64,000 bases of DNA from Paragonimus westermani. Its lineage: Eukaryota > Platyhelminthes > Trematoda > Plagiorchiida > Troglotrematidae. A model generated the notes under the pieces. It did no database searches. It was given only the letters and a program-made list of their open reading frames with translations, and was not told the origin of the DNA. The position numbers and the translations under genes are program-made. The stretch is from assembly GCA_008508345.1 (NCBI GenBank), contig QNGE01000127.1:318596-382595 (forward strand). The letters are read 5' to 3'. Positions 1 to 11,170 of this stretch are shown here, one piece after another (within the stretch, counting starts at the first letter, position 1; each line of letters starts with the position of its first letter).

Positions 1-1651
1 TCTACAGTATGTACCATCATCATCTTGAAGTAACCGGCTAAAGCGGCAGGACGATTCTTGGCATATATTTCTTTGTAGATCAAAACTATGGTCGCCAAAA
101 TCAATTATTTCCGGTTGAGCAGATACCAGTCTATTACTAGTGTAGATTTATAGTCATCTGATGTTGTGAGTATGCTTTCTGTCGGTCAGCCTACTGCGAC
201 CGATGGAAACAAGTTGGGTTTGGTGAACTGCTGAAGGTCATACCCAGAGTTGGGCTGCGACTATATATTAGGCAGATTACCTGCGTGCACCAAAGCTCAC
301 GTAGACGAGTGCTACCGAGAGGCCGTAAAGACGACGACAATACCGTGGCATTCGTGCAATAATGCTACAATAATACATCAGTGACTATCTCAGAAACAGT
401 CGTTCTGCTTCATGTAAAATAGATCTGCACACACGTTAACCTCTTCTCTCCAACTGCTGTTACACGGATTCTCTTTTCCAAACCTTGGGAATTCCTGTTG
501 ACACATGCGAGAAGTTTCCATTCGTGTTATGTTGGCCGTTAACACCGTTTGAGTAGTGTGTTCAGTGATGCTCGCAACAGGAGGAGATGGACCAACTCTT
601 GGCACTGCCTTACGTAGTAGGAGCCATGTAGTGCACACGCCGCTTTTCGTTTTGATGGTATAAGTTAAGTGAATGCATGCAGAAAACACGTGTGTCTGTG
701 AGGCGAACCTGTTTGCATGATTCACCATTCATGGCACACCAACAAGTAGATTATGCAATTGTTGTGTCATGAATGTAGAAAACACGTACATTTAAGCAAC
801 ACTATTTTATTGTAACAGGGAGCACAAACGTGTGATAGAAATTGTAAGCAAAATCGAGCGGGCATTACTGTATAGTGTGATGACAAACTGCACAACATAC
901 ATACGCAAGCGTAAGCAAGCTAACGGTCACCTGTGCAAGCGGGGAGATCACATGACGCAATTCAATCAGACAAGCAAGGGCAAGGTTACCGGCATGTTGG
1001 TGTGCCGTGAATAGTGAACCATGCAAATGGGTCAACCGCACAGACACACGCGTTGTCTCCACGCCCTCACTCAGCAGGACCCATCACTAAGCTTTGCTGT
1101 GACGATGCTTAGCCTATCTGCAGTTCTATCGAATTTCGCCGAGATCTGTCTGAATCGCCGGGGCTCCAATTACGTCATAATTATGGCACGGCTGTACCAA
1201 AAAATTATCTCTTATTACTCATGTGTTTAACCTCATTCGAAGTCGCATTCTGTTTTGCTCGTTTCGCCCCAGCAGTACTGTCCAACAGGAACTCCTAGAC
1301 TTGAAGTCATAACCTGAGCCAGTATACTCGTGTATGCTGTCACATTTCAACACAGTCGCACATCTTCATGTAATTCCACATTCCTTTGAGCAGAAATCAG
1401 ATTCAATTCTCTACTTATTTGGAAACATGCTTCTCCCATTTATTTGGAACACATTCTTATTCGTAAACTACTTCTTCACCCTCCTGTATCTACAGACTAC
1501 CTTCTCCGGCTGTTCGTGTGTATCGCTGGCTTCCGTGCATGCCTATCCGTGCGGCATTGAATGCAAATTGAGATCCCCAGCCTCAGTATTCCCTCTGCCT
1601 ACTCCTCCAGTTCCACCACCTATTCATTTCATCTACTCATCCAATTCACAG
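1..1651. other. No gene assigned; probably intron or upstream DNA
   Basis: A 112-codon open frame on the minus strand (390-728) and short frames around 830-1230 show no recognisable motif. The frame upstream of PAR-3 exon 1 is open from 1334, but its first 50 residues are hydrophobic and phenylalanine-rich, as expected of translated intron. PDZ1 of PAR-3 is not here. Confidence 0.5.
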
Positions 1652-1881
1652 CTGCCAACTCTGCCCTATCCACCATTTCGACTGACCAGGTCCGGTTCTG
1701 ATCTTGCTGTGGGCAACTCAGTGGACAGCTCCACTTTGTCCACTGTTCCGGAAGAGGAAAATGGCGAGAAACTGAACAGTTCCGGTCAGAGTACGCCCCC
1801 ACGTGATCGGAGAACAGAAGGAGATACGGTTACTCCAGCGCTGAAGTTGTCTAGTTCCTTACCAAAGATGTCACATTTCGA
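1652..1881 (+). CDS. par-3: PAR-3 homologue, exon 1 of window (linker upstream of PDZ2)
   Basis: This is the first PAR-3 exon I can place. It reads a proline-rich stretch followed by TRSGSDLAVGN and an acidic/serine segment (TVPEEENGEK), and ends at MSHF plus two bases before the donor gtaagc at 1882. The exon leaves phase 2, which fits the next acceptor exactly. The 5' border is uncertain: AGs at 1494-1495, 1650-1651 and 1688-1689 all follow pyrimidine-rich DNA, and the frame is open across all three. I chose 1652 because the strongest C/T tract precedes it. No domain is visible. Assignment to PAR-3 rests only on the chain of phase-compatible exons leading to PDZ2. The upstream part of the protein (CR1, PDZ1) is not seen in this window. 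Confidence 0.55.
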
Positions 1882-2069
1882 GTAAGCTTTGACTGCACAG
1901 TTGCTTCATGAGCCAGAACATCTTTCCGTATGCTTACCTTCACTGGTTAATGTTCTGGTGATTATTCAGATGGTCACTTTTCCAGCTAGTTTGTCTGGCA
2001 GGCAATCAGTATGTTAGTGTACTCGTCAGACAATTCAATCGATCCTTAGTTGCTTGAACCTATCACTTG

Positions 2070-2113
2070 CTCATTCATTCATTCATTTACTCACTCAGTC
2101 AGTCAGTTAGCTG
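2070..2113. repeat. Tetranucleotide microsatellite (cattcatt / cagt units)
   Basis: Consecutive imperfect ATTC units pass into CAGT units, with further CAGT echoes to about 2200. It lies in the intron between PAR-3 exons 1 and 2. Confidence 0.8.
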
Positions 2114-2382
2114 ATTGGTCCGCTAGCCCAGTCGGACAGGCGGATAAATTACCTGTCAATCAGCTGGTTACCCAAGCAACCAGTCAGTAATGAGTCAGTG
2201 AGGATTTTATTCTGTTACTTGGTATGGTATTTAGGTAATCTGTCCCCTTGTCAGTAATTTCGACAATTTATCAGCCAGACTGAAGATCTGTTGGCTGATC
2301 AGTTTGTCATCTGACCAGGCAATGAGAAGAACAAACACCTAGTCTAAGTTCTTTTCTTGGTGCCAATCCTAGTTATCCCACC

Positions 2383-2388
2383 AGCAGT
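2383..2388 (+). promoter_or_regulatory. Tandem NAGNAG splice acceptor
   Basis: The acceptor of PAR-3 exon 2 is CAGCAG. Use of the first or second AG keeps the frame and differs by one codon. Such sites often give both products in animals. Confidence 0.55.
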
Positions 2389-2714
2389 CCCCAGCCCTAC
2401 GTGAATGTGACAGCACATAACTGGCCCAATCGACCGAACAGAAAGGCTAAACGTCGACGGCTCCCAAGGGCACCACCTCCACCCCCACCACTGACAAATG
2501 AACACCAACAACAGCAAACTATTTTCAGTCAACCTGCCTCTTCGTCTGCACATCAAACTTCCAGCTCCAGTTCCAGTTTAAGTGACTCAGAACTGGTCGA
2601 TCGGTTGAAGGCAACAGATGATCAGACTGTTTGTCGGCAGTCAATCACCATGAAGTTCGATGCACAAGGAACTGTTGTGACGATACATGATCAACAACAG
2701 CAGCCTCAGTCCAT
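2385..2714 (+). CDS. par-3: PAR-3 homologue, exon 2 (low-complexity linker)
   Basis: Exon of about 110 codons starting SPQPYVNV, with a basic patch (NRKAKRRRLPR), a run of six prolines, poly-Gln and poly-Ser runs, and a less biased tail (DSELVDRLKATDDQT). The acceptor at 2383-2384 gives one base that completes the split codon from the previous exon. The donor gtaagc at 2715 leaves phase 2, again matching the next exon. A tandem acceptor CAGCAG means the exon may start at 2385 or 2388, adding or removing one serine. The basic patch beside polyproline could bind membrane or SH3/WW partners, but that is inference. No known domain is present. It lies in the expected linker between PDZ1 and PDZ2, which is much longer here than in vertebrate PARD3. 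Confidence 0.7.
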
Positions 2715-3281
2715 GTAAGCTGATAAAACATAATCAGTTAGCACGGGTGCCAATGTTTGAAAATCGTGGCTCTTCCAGGTATCATGCTTTGGTCTACTAG
2801 TCTTGCTGTTTAATTTTTGAAAATTTATCACCACTGACATTTGATGGCCACCATCACTTTAAGTTAACTTATATTGTTGGTATACCCGAAAATAAACGTC
2901 ATATTCGAGTTTCGTTTGTATCGTGGTACATCCATACTGAATATCATTTTTCACCTCTAGAAACGGACTTCTCCACTTAGATGTGAGCTACAACAGTTGG
3001 CGAGTACTGTTCAAGTTTTCTGATAGTCCCAACAAGGTATAATAAGTGCCGCGTAAACACCGTTTGACAATCAAACATTGACAATTTCTTGTATGCTTTG
3101 AACCGCTAACTCAGAGCGAAGCGATCAATCCTTAGTGATTTCTGAGTGGACTTGTACATTAGTTTCTCATTCTCAGAAACTTGTAGTTGAAAATGGACGG
3201 TTCATCCTAGCGAGTGCTGCTGAGAGGTTTCATTAGGATCATTTTGATGTTAATTTGAAGCAGTTCGTTCTCTTGATGAAC

Positions 3282-3612
3282 TTGAATAAAACAATGAGAA
3301 GAAGCAATTCATGTGATACTCTTCAGGGTAACATTTCGTAACTTCTGATCACACACAGACATGTGACTGATTTTAACTGAGTCAAAATTTCACGAAGCGG
3401 AAGTCAGGACTCAAGGGATTAAACAGACGGACACAAAAACTGGAAAACACAATCATGGATATGCCGATTACCAGGGTAGCCGCAACGTCAACACAAATTA
3501 CTTTTGAGCACACAGAGGGGACTGTGATGTCTGATAGCCAAAGCCTAGGTAAACTGGTGCATGCGCTTCCGGTTGCTCCGAGAAATCACCGAGAACGCGT
3601 CAGGAACTTTGA
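3282..3612 (+). repeat. Left arm of ~330-bp inverted repeat around Penelope-like relic 1
   Basis: The segment is the reverse complement of 4335-4668 with roughly 90% identity by eye. Shared landmarks include ttgaataaaacaatga at the outer edge, tcacacacagacatgtgact, and catgcgcttccggttgctcc near the inner edge. The arm contains an inverted copy of part of the element's own RT reading frame (MRFRLLREITENAS). Confidence 0.88.
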
Positions 3613-3615
3613 CTT

Positions 3616-4389
3616 TGTGTCCAATCTGTATCACGTGCCTCATAAGCCATGATGGTGGGTGCTGTCCTTTGGCATATGTACAGGCGTCTGGCGTTTCTAA
3701 CTGAGTGTCCAGCCATTTTGGAGCATGCTTCTTAATACAAGCAGCTAGTTGTCGATTTGTCCTCCCTGTGTGGTAGCTCATGCTGCAGCTACATAAATAT
3801 TTGTATAAACAGAAAAGTGACAGACGTACACTGTTCGCAATCGGGACGACTGGTAGAATTCTCTTTAGCTATACTACGCACAGTTTCACAGCGTTATAAG
3901 TCCTCAGTACAGCAGCTGTTAGACGCTTCCTCGTCATTGTTGACCAGCTGTTTCCTACAGACGTCCTCTTCGGTACTGTCGTCACTTCTGCTGATGAGAT
4001 AACAGCTGTGCTGTACTTTCTAATAAACTGCATGGGTACCCACTGACCTGCAGAGTGTCCGTCAGTAAGCTTAACTCTGGCTCTAGGTTGTCTTTTGCGC
4101 ACATCCTCCGTGCTCCGTGGAAAACTGTCCTGACTAGACTTCTGTTATGCTGCACAATACAGAAGCCTTCAAAACGCTTATGCTGTTCTGCCCAGGCACG
4201 CTTTCTGTAGACGGATCTTCTTACCGTGCCATCTGATCCTCGAGTGACTAAAACGTCCAGGTACGGAAAACAACCATTCGTTTCGTTCTCTCTCTCGTCA
4301 GTTTTATGTTTGGATGAGCTTGGTTCAACTTCAAGAGTCAACGTTTCTGACGCGTTCTCGGTGATTTCTCGGAGCAACCGGAAGCGCAT
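3616..4389 (-). mobile_element. Penelope-like retroelement relic 1: RT end and GIY-YIG endonuclease
   Basis: Reading the minus strand from 4389 gives the end of a Penelope-type reverse transcriptase: a YLDVLVTRGSDGT block (family FLDVLVTR-PDG), RRSVYRK, and SLVRTVFHGARRMCAKD (thumb region). After a frameshift near 4050 it continues QFIRKYST, and then near 3830-3620 come a Cys-x-Cys (LCSCS) and SYHTGRTNRQLAACIKKHAPKWL. The latter matches the linked GIY-YIG endonuclease (family YIGRT-RQL--R--EH-PKWL), followed by RHVIQIGHKV. Penelope-like elements combine a telomerase-related RT with this endonuclease. The frameshifts and missing RT palm show a dead copy. It sits in the PAR-3 intron between exons 2 and 3, in antisense, between two long inverted arms. 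Confidence 0.8.
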
Positions 4390-4668
4390 GCACCAGTTTA
4401 CCTAGGCTTTGGCTATCAGACATCACAGTCCCCTCTGTGTGCTCAAAAGTAATTTGTGTTGACGTTGCGGCTACCCTGGTAATCGGCATATCCATGATTG
4501 TGTTTTCCAGTTTTTGTGTCCGTCTGTTTAATCCCTTGAGTCCTGACTTCCGCTTCGTGAAATTTTGACTCAGTTAAAATCAGTCACATGTCTGTGTGTG
4601 ATCAGAATTTACGAAATGTTACTCTGGAGGATATCACATGAGTTGTATTCTTTCATTGTTTTATTCAA
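4335..4668 (-). repeat. Right arm of ~330-bp inverted repeat around Penelope-like relic 1
   Basis: Partner of the left arm at 3282-3612, with about 720 bp of element between. Small differences (for example tggaggatatcacatgag against the left-arm version) show the arms have diverged since they formed. Confidence 0.88.
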
Positions 4669-6038
4669 ACTGGTGGTAATCCGCATGTAACCATCCATTT
4701 GTTTCGTGCCTCTTCCTTTCCGTCAAATCAGTTTCATCTGACAATCACGAAGCGATGTTTGTGTGCCGACTGTTAACTTTTATCGACCCAGGAATATTTG
4801 TATACGCCGTGTTAACCCGTGCTCTTAAGGCCAAGAAGCCCTGATGTTTGTTCCACAAATTATTCATTTTATCTGAAGCAGTGATCATCACACAGCCGAT
4901 GTCAGTCCCAAGATTACGTAGTGCTGGAAAAACGTTTTCATTCCCTCATATCCCTTTTTATGTTGCACAAAGCTAGTTAAGATTGGTTTATAGTTAGGTT
5001 TGTTTTATCATACCATCGGCCGGATTCGAACCAAAGGCATATTTAACATTTCTTGGCGACTTTCTACATAACAATAACATAACATGACTCAGTATCATTC
5101 ATTTTCAATCTGAACTTTGTCTCGGAATCATTTTACTTTGCAGAAAGTTTAGCTATCTATACTTTAGTTTGTTAACTGTAAGGTAGTAGAGTGCATGTTA
5201 GAGGAAACCAAGCCTAGTAAAATGTGCACAAGTTCTGATGAGTAATGTGGGGATTTGGTTGATGTAAATTGAACACCGCTAACAAGTGAACAGAGATATT
5301 GTATTCAGACTGACATTCCAGACAGCCTCTCTGGGGTAGGAATGCTGGGCCAGAGTCTAGCTCTTGTCAAAACTCAGCATTAATATGTGTGCTTCTTATG
5401 ATGGGAATTGGTACTCCGGTCATTTATTCAACTCTAGATTGTGGCTAAGATATGCACTACTGATGAGTCATTGCAAGAATGAGACTGAAATATAGTCGTT
5501 CTCTTCGAAGTACTGGCTGAAAGCTATTCGTTTACGAAAGTTTCAATCAAGTGTAGGTGATATTCATATCCAACACTTGACTTCACAAGTAAAACTCAAG
5601 CTTTATTTTGTGATGATTTAATGTAACTTTTTACAACAGATCCGAGGCCCTTTTGTTCAGTCACTTTGAACTTGTGTCACTAATAATCACCACGCTTTAA
5701 CCGTCCTGAGGCCTTCGTCATGAAAAACGAATTATTGTGTTATGCGTGCGCCGGAAACTGGATTAACAGTCCGGGAATTTCAGTTGTACCGTCGTGTTAC
5801 ACAGATAAGATAAACCAACCATAGGGGTAAGAACTCGAGTTTTGGTGGTGATGAGTAATTGGGCATGTGGCATTCCGTCCGACTGTCTATCTACTTATCA
5901 CAGACCCTTCTGCTGAAACCTAGTAGAACCATTTATCTTATATGTGCTGTATAAGCATTTAGTTCAGCTGATTGCAGGTCTGGTTAAAAAAAGTTTTTAT
6001 ACTCACCACATTACATGGATTTTTTTAAATCACCTTAG
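4669..6038. other. PAR-3 intron, no gene seen
   Basis: AT-rich intronic DNA. A short tRNA-like B-box relic (ggattcgaacc near 5021-5031) probably marks a decayed SINE. Nothing else recognised. Confidence 0.5.
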
Positions 6039-6464
6039 GAGAGAACTCTCTCATTCGGAATCGGAATCCCTCACTCACCCGTCTTCTGTCACGGAGTCCA
6101 AGCAGTCCCGTCTCAAAGATTCTATCGAGGTTGATGAGCACGAGAATAATGCTAGAGTGAGCCCACAGTTAATCGATAATGAACATAGTGCAGCAAGGTC
6201 CGATTCCATATGCAGTTCTGCCATTGGGAGTTCCCTCACAGCTACCAATTTGGATTTGCCTGCCCATTGGAGATCGACCACCGACTCTATTCCTGGCTAT
6301 TCACCTCGAGAACTTGCTGAGGCCGAAAGATGTCTACAACTTGAAAATACTCGATGCAAAAATCCTCGATCAGAATCGGAACGAAAATTATCCATGGAAG
6401 AAGATCGGTTGTTTGCCATGAAACCAGCTCCACCTAAGCGATCACCTCTGACAATGCTAACTGG
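6039..6464 (+). CDS. par-3: PAR-3 homologue, exon 3 (Ser/Glu-rich linker)
   Basis: Exon of about 142 codons bounded by a T-rich acceptor (caccttag at 6031-6038) and the donor gtatgc at 6465. The first base completes a Met codon with the two bases left by exon 2, and the last two bases are completed by exon 4 as Gly. The protein is hydrophilic and serine-rich (RELSHSESESLTHPSS), includes a likely helical segment (SPRELAEAERCLQLEN), and ends with a basic proline patch (KPAPPKRSPLTML). It probably is disordered with phosphorylation-type sites, by composition only. The open frame runs past the donor to 6639, but the sequence after 6464 becomes hydrophobic and non-specific, which supports the splice. 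Confidence 0.75.
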
Positions 6465-6828
6465 GTATGCAAAACGATATATTTTCTCGATATTTGTGAG
6501 CACGAGCATGTCATTTGTTCCCACATACCAAACTACTTTGGAGCTATTGTGGTATATAGTCTATGGTTTTCCGCTACATTCAAGCCTTTCGTACAACCCA
6601 GAGCGCATCACGAATCGAGAACAGTTGAGACACTACTAAAGAGCACCTGTCGCCCAGGCGGTTCCACTGAATCACACCTAACTAAATCGCAAACACTAAG
6701 TCATAAGTTTCATTGCGCTTCCACTTGACGTTTACCAGAGAGGTCATCAAGATTGCATCACGAACTGTGTTACTAATGAGTAGTGTGACAGATTTATGAT
6801 TTTAGATGAGATCCAATTGTGAAAAGTC

Positions 6829-7040
6829 AGGGCATTGGCTGGATTCGAACCAGCGGCAGACACAGTTTGCCTTAACACGACAAGCATTATGCCAGCTGAG
6901 CTACGAAACCACACTAATAGTTCGGAAATTTCACATTTGGACTCTGTTACCCATCCATCCCACTGTATCATATGGAATCCACCAAATAATTCAGGGGATC
7001 GACCGCCCGAGTAGGATTTCTCAAACAGTTTACTCTGGAA
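6829..7040 (-). mobile_element. tRNA-derived SINE, family 2
   Basis: On the minus strand a tRNA-like head reads gtagctcagctgg (A box) and ggttcgaatcc (B box) about 40 bases apart, at 6900 down to 6840. It then passes into non-tRNA sequence ending near catatggaatccacc. The same body recurs at 17.8, 56.2 and 61.5 kb, so it is a dispersed SINE rather than a functional tRNA gene. The cloverleaf is poor in the anticodon arm, and no acceptor-stem pairing was seen. Confidence 0.72.
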
Positions 7041-7147
7041 TCCAACAACGCTACTGCTGAGCATAGAAACTTTACTACTACCATGCCATAAAGTCTTCAC
7101 TAAGATATGTGTGACTACTACTAGTTGTACAAATAGCTTAGTAATAA

Positions 7148-7400
7148 GTTGTCGGGGACTTGGTTTATTTTCAAGTTGACCATCACTCACATTTGAACGC
7201 AGCGTTCGCATTCAGATAGAATTTCCAGCCAGCCTCTTTCGAAAAGAAGCACTAGACTCGAGTTTCGCTCCCATCAGAGATACATCCGTAGTACTGCATA
7301 TCCTTGCCGCGGCCGGGATTTGGACTCCGGTCATTCCAATCATGAGGCAACCATTGACCTCACATTAGGCGCGACCGACTTATCACACCTGGACGCTCGA
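7148..7400 (-). mobile_element. tRNA-derived SINE, family 1 (A box partly deleted)
   Basis: The reverse complement matches the elements at 43.1-43.7 kb: aatgtgaggtcaatgg, then ggttgcctcatgattgg, a B-box-like ggagtccaaatc, and the tail agactcgagtttcgct / gcgttcgcattcag. The A-box stretch present in the other copies (cagtggttaacac) is missing here. The tail extends to the repeat also found next to the N at 31.3 kb. Confidence 0.7.
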
Positions 7401-8863
7401 TTAGCTACCTTATTCTCCGGAGACAGTGCGGAAAAAGCGAGATGTTAGATGGAAGTTGATTAGAAAAGAACTTTACATTTCTTGATATAAAGTGAGCCTG
7501 GTCTTGCTAACTGTTGGCTTCTGAACATGTATGCATTGTGTACTGAATTGTGTTAACTCGTGTTGTTAGTTACTAGTGCTGTGGTTCTCGTGTAAATCTA
7601 ACATAACACGTGAATCATGGGGATGATTCAACGATGTTCAAGAAGCTGAAGTGTTCTTGTCTATCCAAAACAGAAGGCTACCAATCTCTGCTTTTCACTG
7701 CTGCTGTTCATACTCAAGACAATAAATTTCCAAATAATAACTACTTTTTTGTACACAGTATTACCTCTGAAGAGCCCAAATGAATGTGCCATTTTTGTCT
7801 GGTTTGATGAGATTTCTCTCTTTAGGTCCGTGAAGAACCACTCTACAAAAACGATCACGTAGTTATCGGCCTCATTTGATTTACTTTCGATACCCGCAGA
7901 CGGACCACCTTGTTTTTCATCGTAGATTTGTTCCTTGAAACGTGGAGTCAAATCTATTTGAGTTGGTAGACGAGAAAATTCACCAGATTGTCCTTAATGT
8001 CCCGTGTCATCACCTCATCTGGTGTTTATCAACAAGTGTTAGTCTTGGCAATCATGCACCTCAAGTCGCAGATCACTGATGAATAACGGACGTTACTTAA
8101 TATCCACCTTTCAGATTAAGTCTATCCTTGTTTCATTTTCCCAAGTCATCTCGTAATCTCAGTCCGTCAGCTAATCGGTAACCTTTGGAAAAAGGGTACC
8201 GAACAGCTAAAGCCGTTCCCAACAACCAGTCCATAATCTACCAGTGGCGGTAAATTACGAAGAGAAACGTTACTTATTTGCAGTCAACGGCAAAAAACGC
8301 CTCGTAGAAACAGTGCAAATTTCGCAGTGTTTAATTTTGAAGGCTTGCCTTTTTGACGTTCAGAAGGAATATTTTTCATAATAAGGAAATATGGTCCAAG
8401 GTGGTGTTTTGTGTCCAACCGATTTATGGACTGGTTGTATCCTCCATCAAAAATCGCCTACCACTAAAAAATGGCTGCAGTTTGCCGGTCTTGTAAGTGA
8501 TCTTGCTGTGAGTGGACTACTGTGGTTATTACGTAAAAGTGGATTTATTACTTCCTGTAGAATCAACCAAAGCGGAACCCGATAAACAAGACACATCCGG
8601 ACGTAACGGCCAGTTCAATCACGTTGACTATGTTTTACTCTTTCTTTAAACAAGTAGCAAACGTTGACTTGTTTCTTTCAGCCACCGGTCGGTTCTTTTT
8701 GTATTCTGTCGTCTTACACTTCTAACGATATCGGATAACGTTTTGTGTTGGATGCTACTAGCTGACAACAAGTTAAGCTCCATCAAAATATCATAGTGTG
8801 AATCTTACGGATCTTGGCGTGATCTCTTCTATTCGATAGCTTTTCTTTCTTTACACCATCGAG
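7401..8863. other. PAR-3 intron, no gene seen
   Basis: AT-rich intron. Short open frames on both strands (for example 7661-7951 minus) have no recognisable motifs. Confidence 0.5.
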
Positions 8864-9468
8864 TGACTTGCAAAACCGTCACAAAAATTCCATGGAAGTT
8901 GGCGGGAGTCATGGTCGGGCAAGTTGCGGTGAAGCAAGTGCCGGCCATACACATCGGGATTACTGCGGTGATAGCGATATCGAAACAGGTCCAGTTGGCT
9001 GGAACAGTGAAGACGGTACTGTGAGTCAAGCAGCGGACGGCTATACTTCCGCTCGTTCGAGCGATCATGCTGCGGATGAATCAGAGCGCCTTCATTCTTC
9101 TTCTAGCGACGAGGAAGAGGTTCATCAGAGACGGTCTGCAGCCGCTGAGGACGAAGTCCTTCACATGACAGAACTCCTGTCCAAACGAAGGGAATCCGAG
9201 GCTCGTCGGCATCTCATGATGGCTGAACTAGAGGTAGATATGGAACGAGATCATCGGTTGCAGGCCGCAGCGACAGCCATGGCTCTGGCTGCGGTGAGTA
9301 ATTTCAGTCCGGCGAGGAAGGCTCGAATGAAGTTGATAAACGCACAACAGGTTCGATGTCCAAAACATGGAAGACAGCTTACTCCAGTTGCACTCAGGGG
9401 TGTACCCGGAACGTTAGATACTCATATGCGTACCAAGGAGGAGAACCACGTTATAAAAATAACCAAAA
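8864..9468 (+). CDS. par-3: PAR-3 homologue, exon 4 (linker and first strand of PDZ2)
   Basis: Exon of about 200 codons after the pyrimidine tract cttttctttctttac and AG at 8862-8863. It reads an acidic, serine-rich region (ESERLHSSSSDEEEVHQRR), a predicted helical charged segment (LLSKRRESEARRHLMMAELEVD), an alanine-rich turn, then NFSPARKARMKL and finally HVIKITK. That last motif is where the first beta strand of PAR-3 PDZ2 should lie (vertebrate pattern LNIQLKKG). The donor gtgagt at 9469 leaves phase 1, and splicing to exon 5 gives KITK-T-ASGLGFSL, a correct PDZ carboxylate-loop entry. A second donor-like gtgagt at 9294 is in phase 0 and would break the PDZ frame. The opposite strand also has an open frame here, which I take as a shadow. 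Confidence 0.85.
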
Positions 9469-9470
9469 GT

Positions 9471-10803
9471 GAGTTGTTTGTTTTAGTTGAATAAAAGCGA
9501 ATCCCCATCACCATTAGAGATACCTTGGTCAGCCGCGTTGACTGCGTACAATAATGAGAAAATCAAGCAAAAACTAGAAGTTCGGACGTATGCATCTTAA
9601 AATATTTACAACGCCGCTATATAACACGTCACGTGTTAACAGGGGCAGTTGTCGTAATCGGGCTGGAACTCGTGATTTTATGTTCGATAATCCATTGTTG
9701 CTACCTTTATGCTATCTCGACATTTACTGAGATTGAATGGAGATTCGGATATAAAACTAACTTCACAGAACCTCTGTGTACAAGCTTTAAACGTTGAACA
9801 CAAGTAGCCCATTGAAAGGAGAGCTTCGACATTATTTCCATTGTCTCGTTCCATTCACTGTTCTTACGTGACAACAAAACTGCTTCCGCCAGAAGTGATC
9901 TCCTGTGGCGTTTCTGATCAGCCAGAAAACAAAACACTAAAGTTTTGAGCGTTCCCCATGAGCAAACGTGACTAGGTTTTGAGTAGGTTAATCGGATCTG
10001 TTGCTTCCCTTTGAAATAAAGTAGCTGGAAGGTTGACTGTACCGCGTAAGGTGCGGTTGACTCTTTAGTTTGTATAAGTTTTAACTTCATTGGTAACTAC
10101 TTTAATTCCTATGTGAAAATTATCGGTGGACTATCTCACATTTAGAACAGGTGGAAAGGAGGCTCCTTATAGCGGTAGATTAGTGTTTATTGGATAAGAC
10201 CCGTTCATCTGGGTCTATCCACTAGGGTTAATACAGAGTAACGTCAGTTGGGATGCTTTGTCTCGTCATTCGATGCATACATAGTTGAAGGCAAGGGCGG
10301 AACGTGAGTCTAATATGTTTCAGCCTGAATGGATGACGGTAGACACTGATCGATGTTCAGTAGTCAACAACTAGGCTTGTGTCAAGTTAGTAACCGAAAC
10401 ATTTCCTCGTGTGTTAGAGTAGCACTAGAAAGGTTCGTTAATAGAAACGAAGCGATTAACCTTCCCGACACCACAGCTACTAGTATACGGAAGATGTTTC
10501 AACAGTTTTTTGTTTCGATCTTGATAAGACTACCCAATAAATAAACTGCAAGTATAAGGTCAACTTTGTCTGTACGTCTGAGCTGATTTCGTTTTCAGTG
10601 TGCAAAATATATGCACCGTTTTCATCTGACGAAGAATAGCTGAAATCACTTTTCATCTGCTCCCATAGTGACCATTGATTGAGTTTCAAATGACACAACA
10701 TTTGGCCCAAACGATAAAGACATTTTAGAAGAAAGTTTTGATGGAGTTAGATTATATTTAAAATTGACTGTTCAGTTTCATATGCCTTCCATGTGTCTCA
10801 TAG
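9471..10803. other. PAR-3 intron, no gene seen
   Basis: 1.3-kb intron that splits PDZ2 just before its GLGF loop. Open frames at 9707-10090 and 10353-10710 have no recognisable motif. Confidence 0.5.
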
Positions 10804-11078
10804 CTGCATCTGGATTGGGCTTCAGTTTGACAACGAAATTACTCAGCAAACCATTGTTTGCTAGTACATCTCCACAATCCCAGGTAAATCCGCTCCACCA
10901 TCATCACCGTGCTCAACATCATTATCACCACTTGAATGTGCAACAGGATCGTGAACTGCAAGCCGGCTCGACGGAGCTCAACGAATCAGAGTATTGGGCG
11001 GTTTGTGTGAAAAATATCCTTCCTGGCGGTGCGGCGCTCAAAGACGGAAAGCTTCGTTTAGGGGACCGTTTGCTGCAG
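10804..11078 (+). CDS. par-3: PAR-3 homologue, exon 5 (first half of PDZ2)
   Basis: This exon carries the diagnostic half of PAR-3 PDZ2. It opens with ASGLGFSLTTK (carboxylate-binding GLGF loop), then a long insertion, then VCVKNILPGGAALKDG and KLRLGDRLLQ. The second block closely follows the PAR-3 PDZ2 signature known from animals (IYVKNILP-GAA-DGRLK-GDRLLEVNG). In the family PDZ2 binds phosphoinositide membranes and partner proteins. The insertion of about 50 residues between strands 2 and 3 holds a His-rich cluster (HHHHRAQHHYHH) absent from vertebrate PARD3. The donor gtaagtaag at 11079 is in phase 0. The acceptor tgtctcatag at 10803 follows a pyrimidine-rich tract. The next intron is only 92 bp. 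Confidence 0.93.
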
Positions 11079-11170
11079 GTAAGTAAGTGGAATCTGGGTG
11101 TGTTAGTGTGTATACAACTCCTTTTGGAATGCCATAAAAAATCAACAACGGTTTTAACTTATTACTCCAG

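Noticed and set aside
390..728. 112-codon minus-strand frame
   Set aside because: No recognisable motif or splice borders; treated as chance.
6840..6905. Minus-strand tRNA gene
   Set aside because: A and B boxes are good, but the acceptor stem and anticodon arm do not pair well and the same body with a shared tail recurs elsewhere, so it is a SINE.
8829..9068. Minus-strand 79-codon frame
   Set aside because: Shadow of PAR-3 exon 4. It has no motif, and its Thr/Cys-rich reading is explained by the complement of the sense codons.
9291..9300. Donor-like gtgagt inside PAR-3 exon 4
   Set aside because: It is in phase 0, which does not fit exon 5. The donor at 9469 gives KITKTASGLGFSL, the correct PDZ entry, and the intervening codons look coding.
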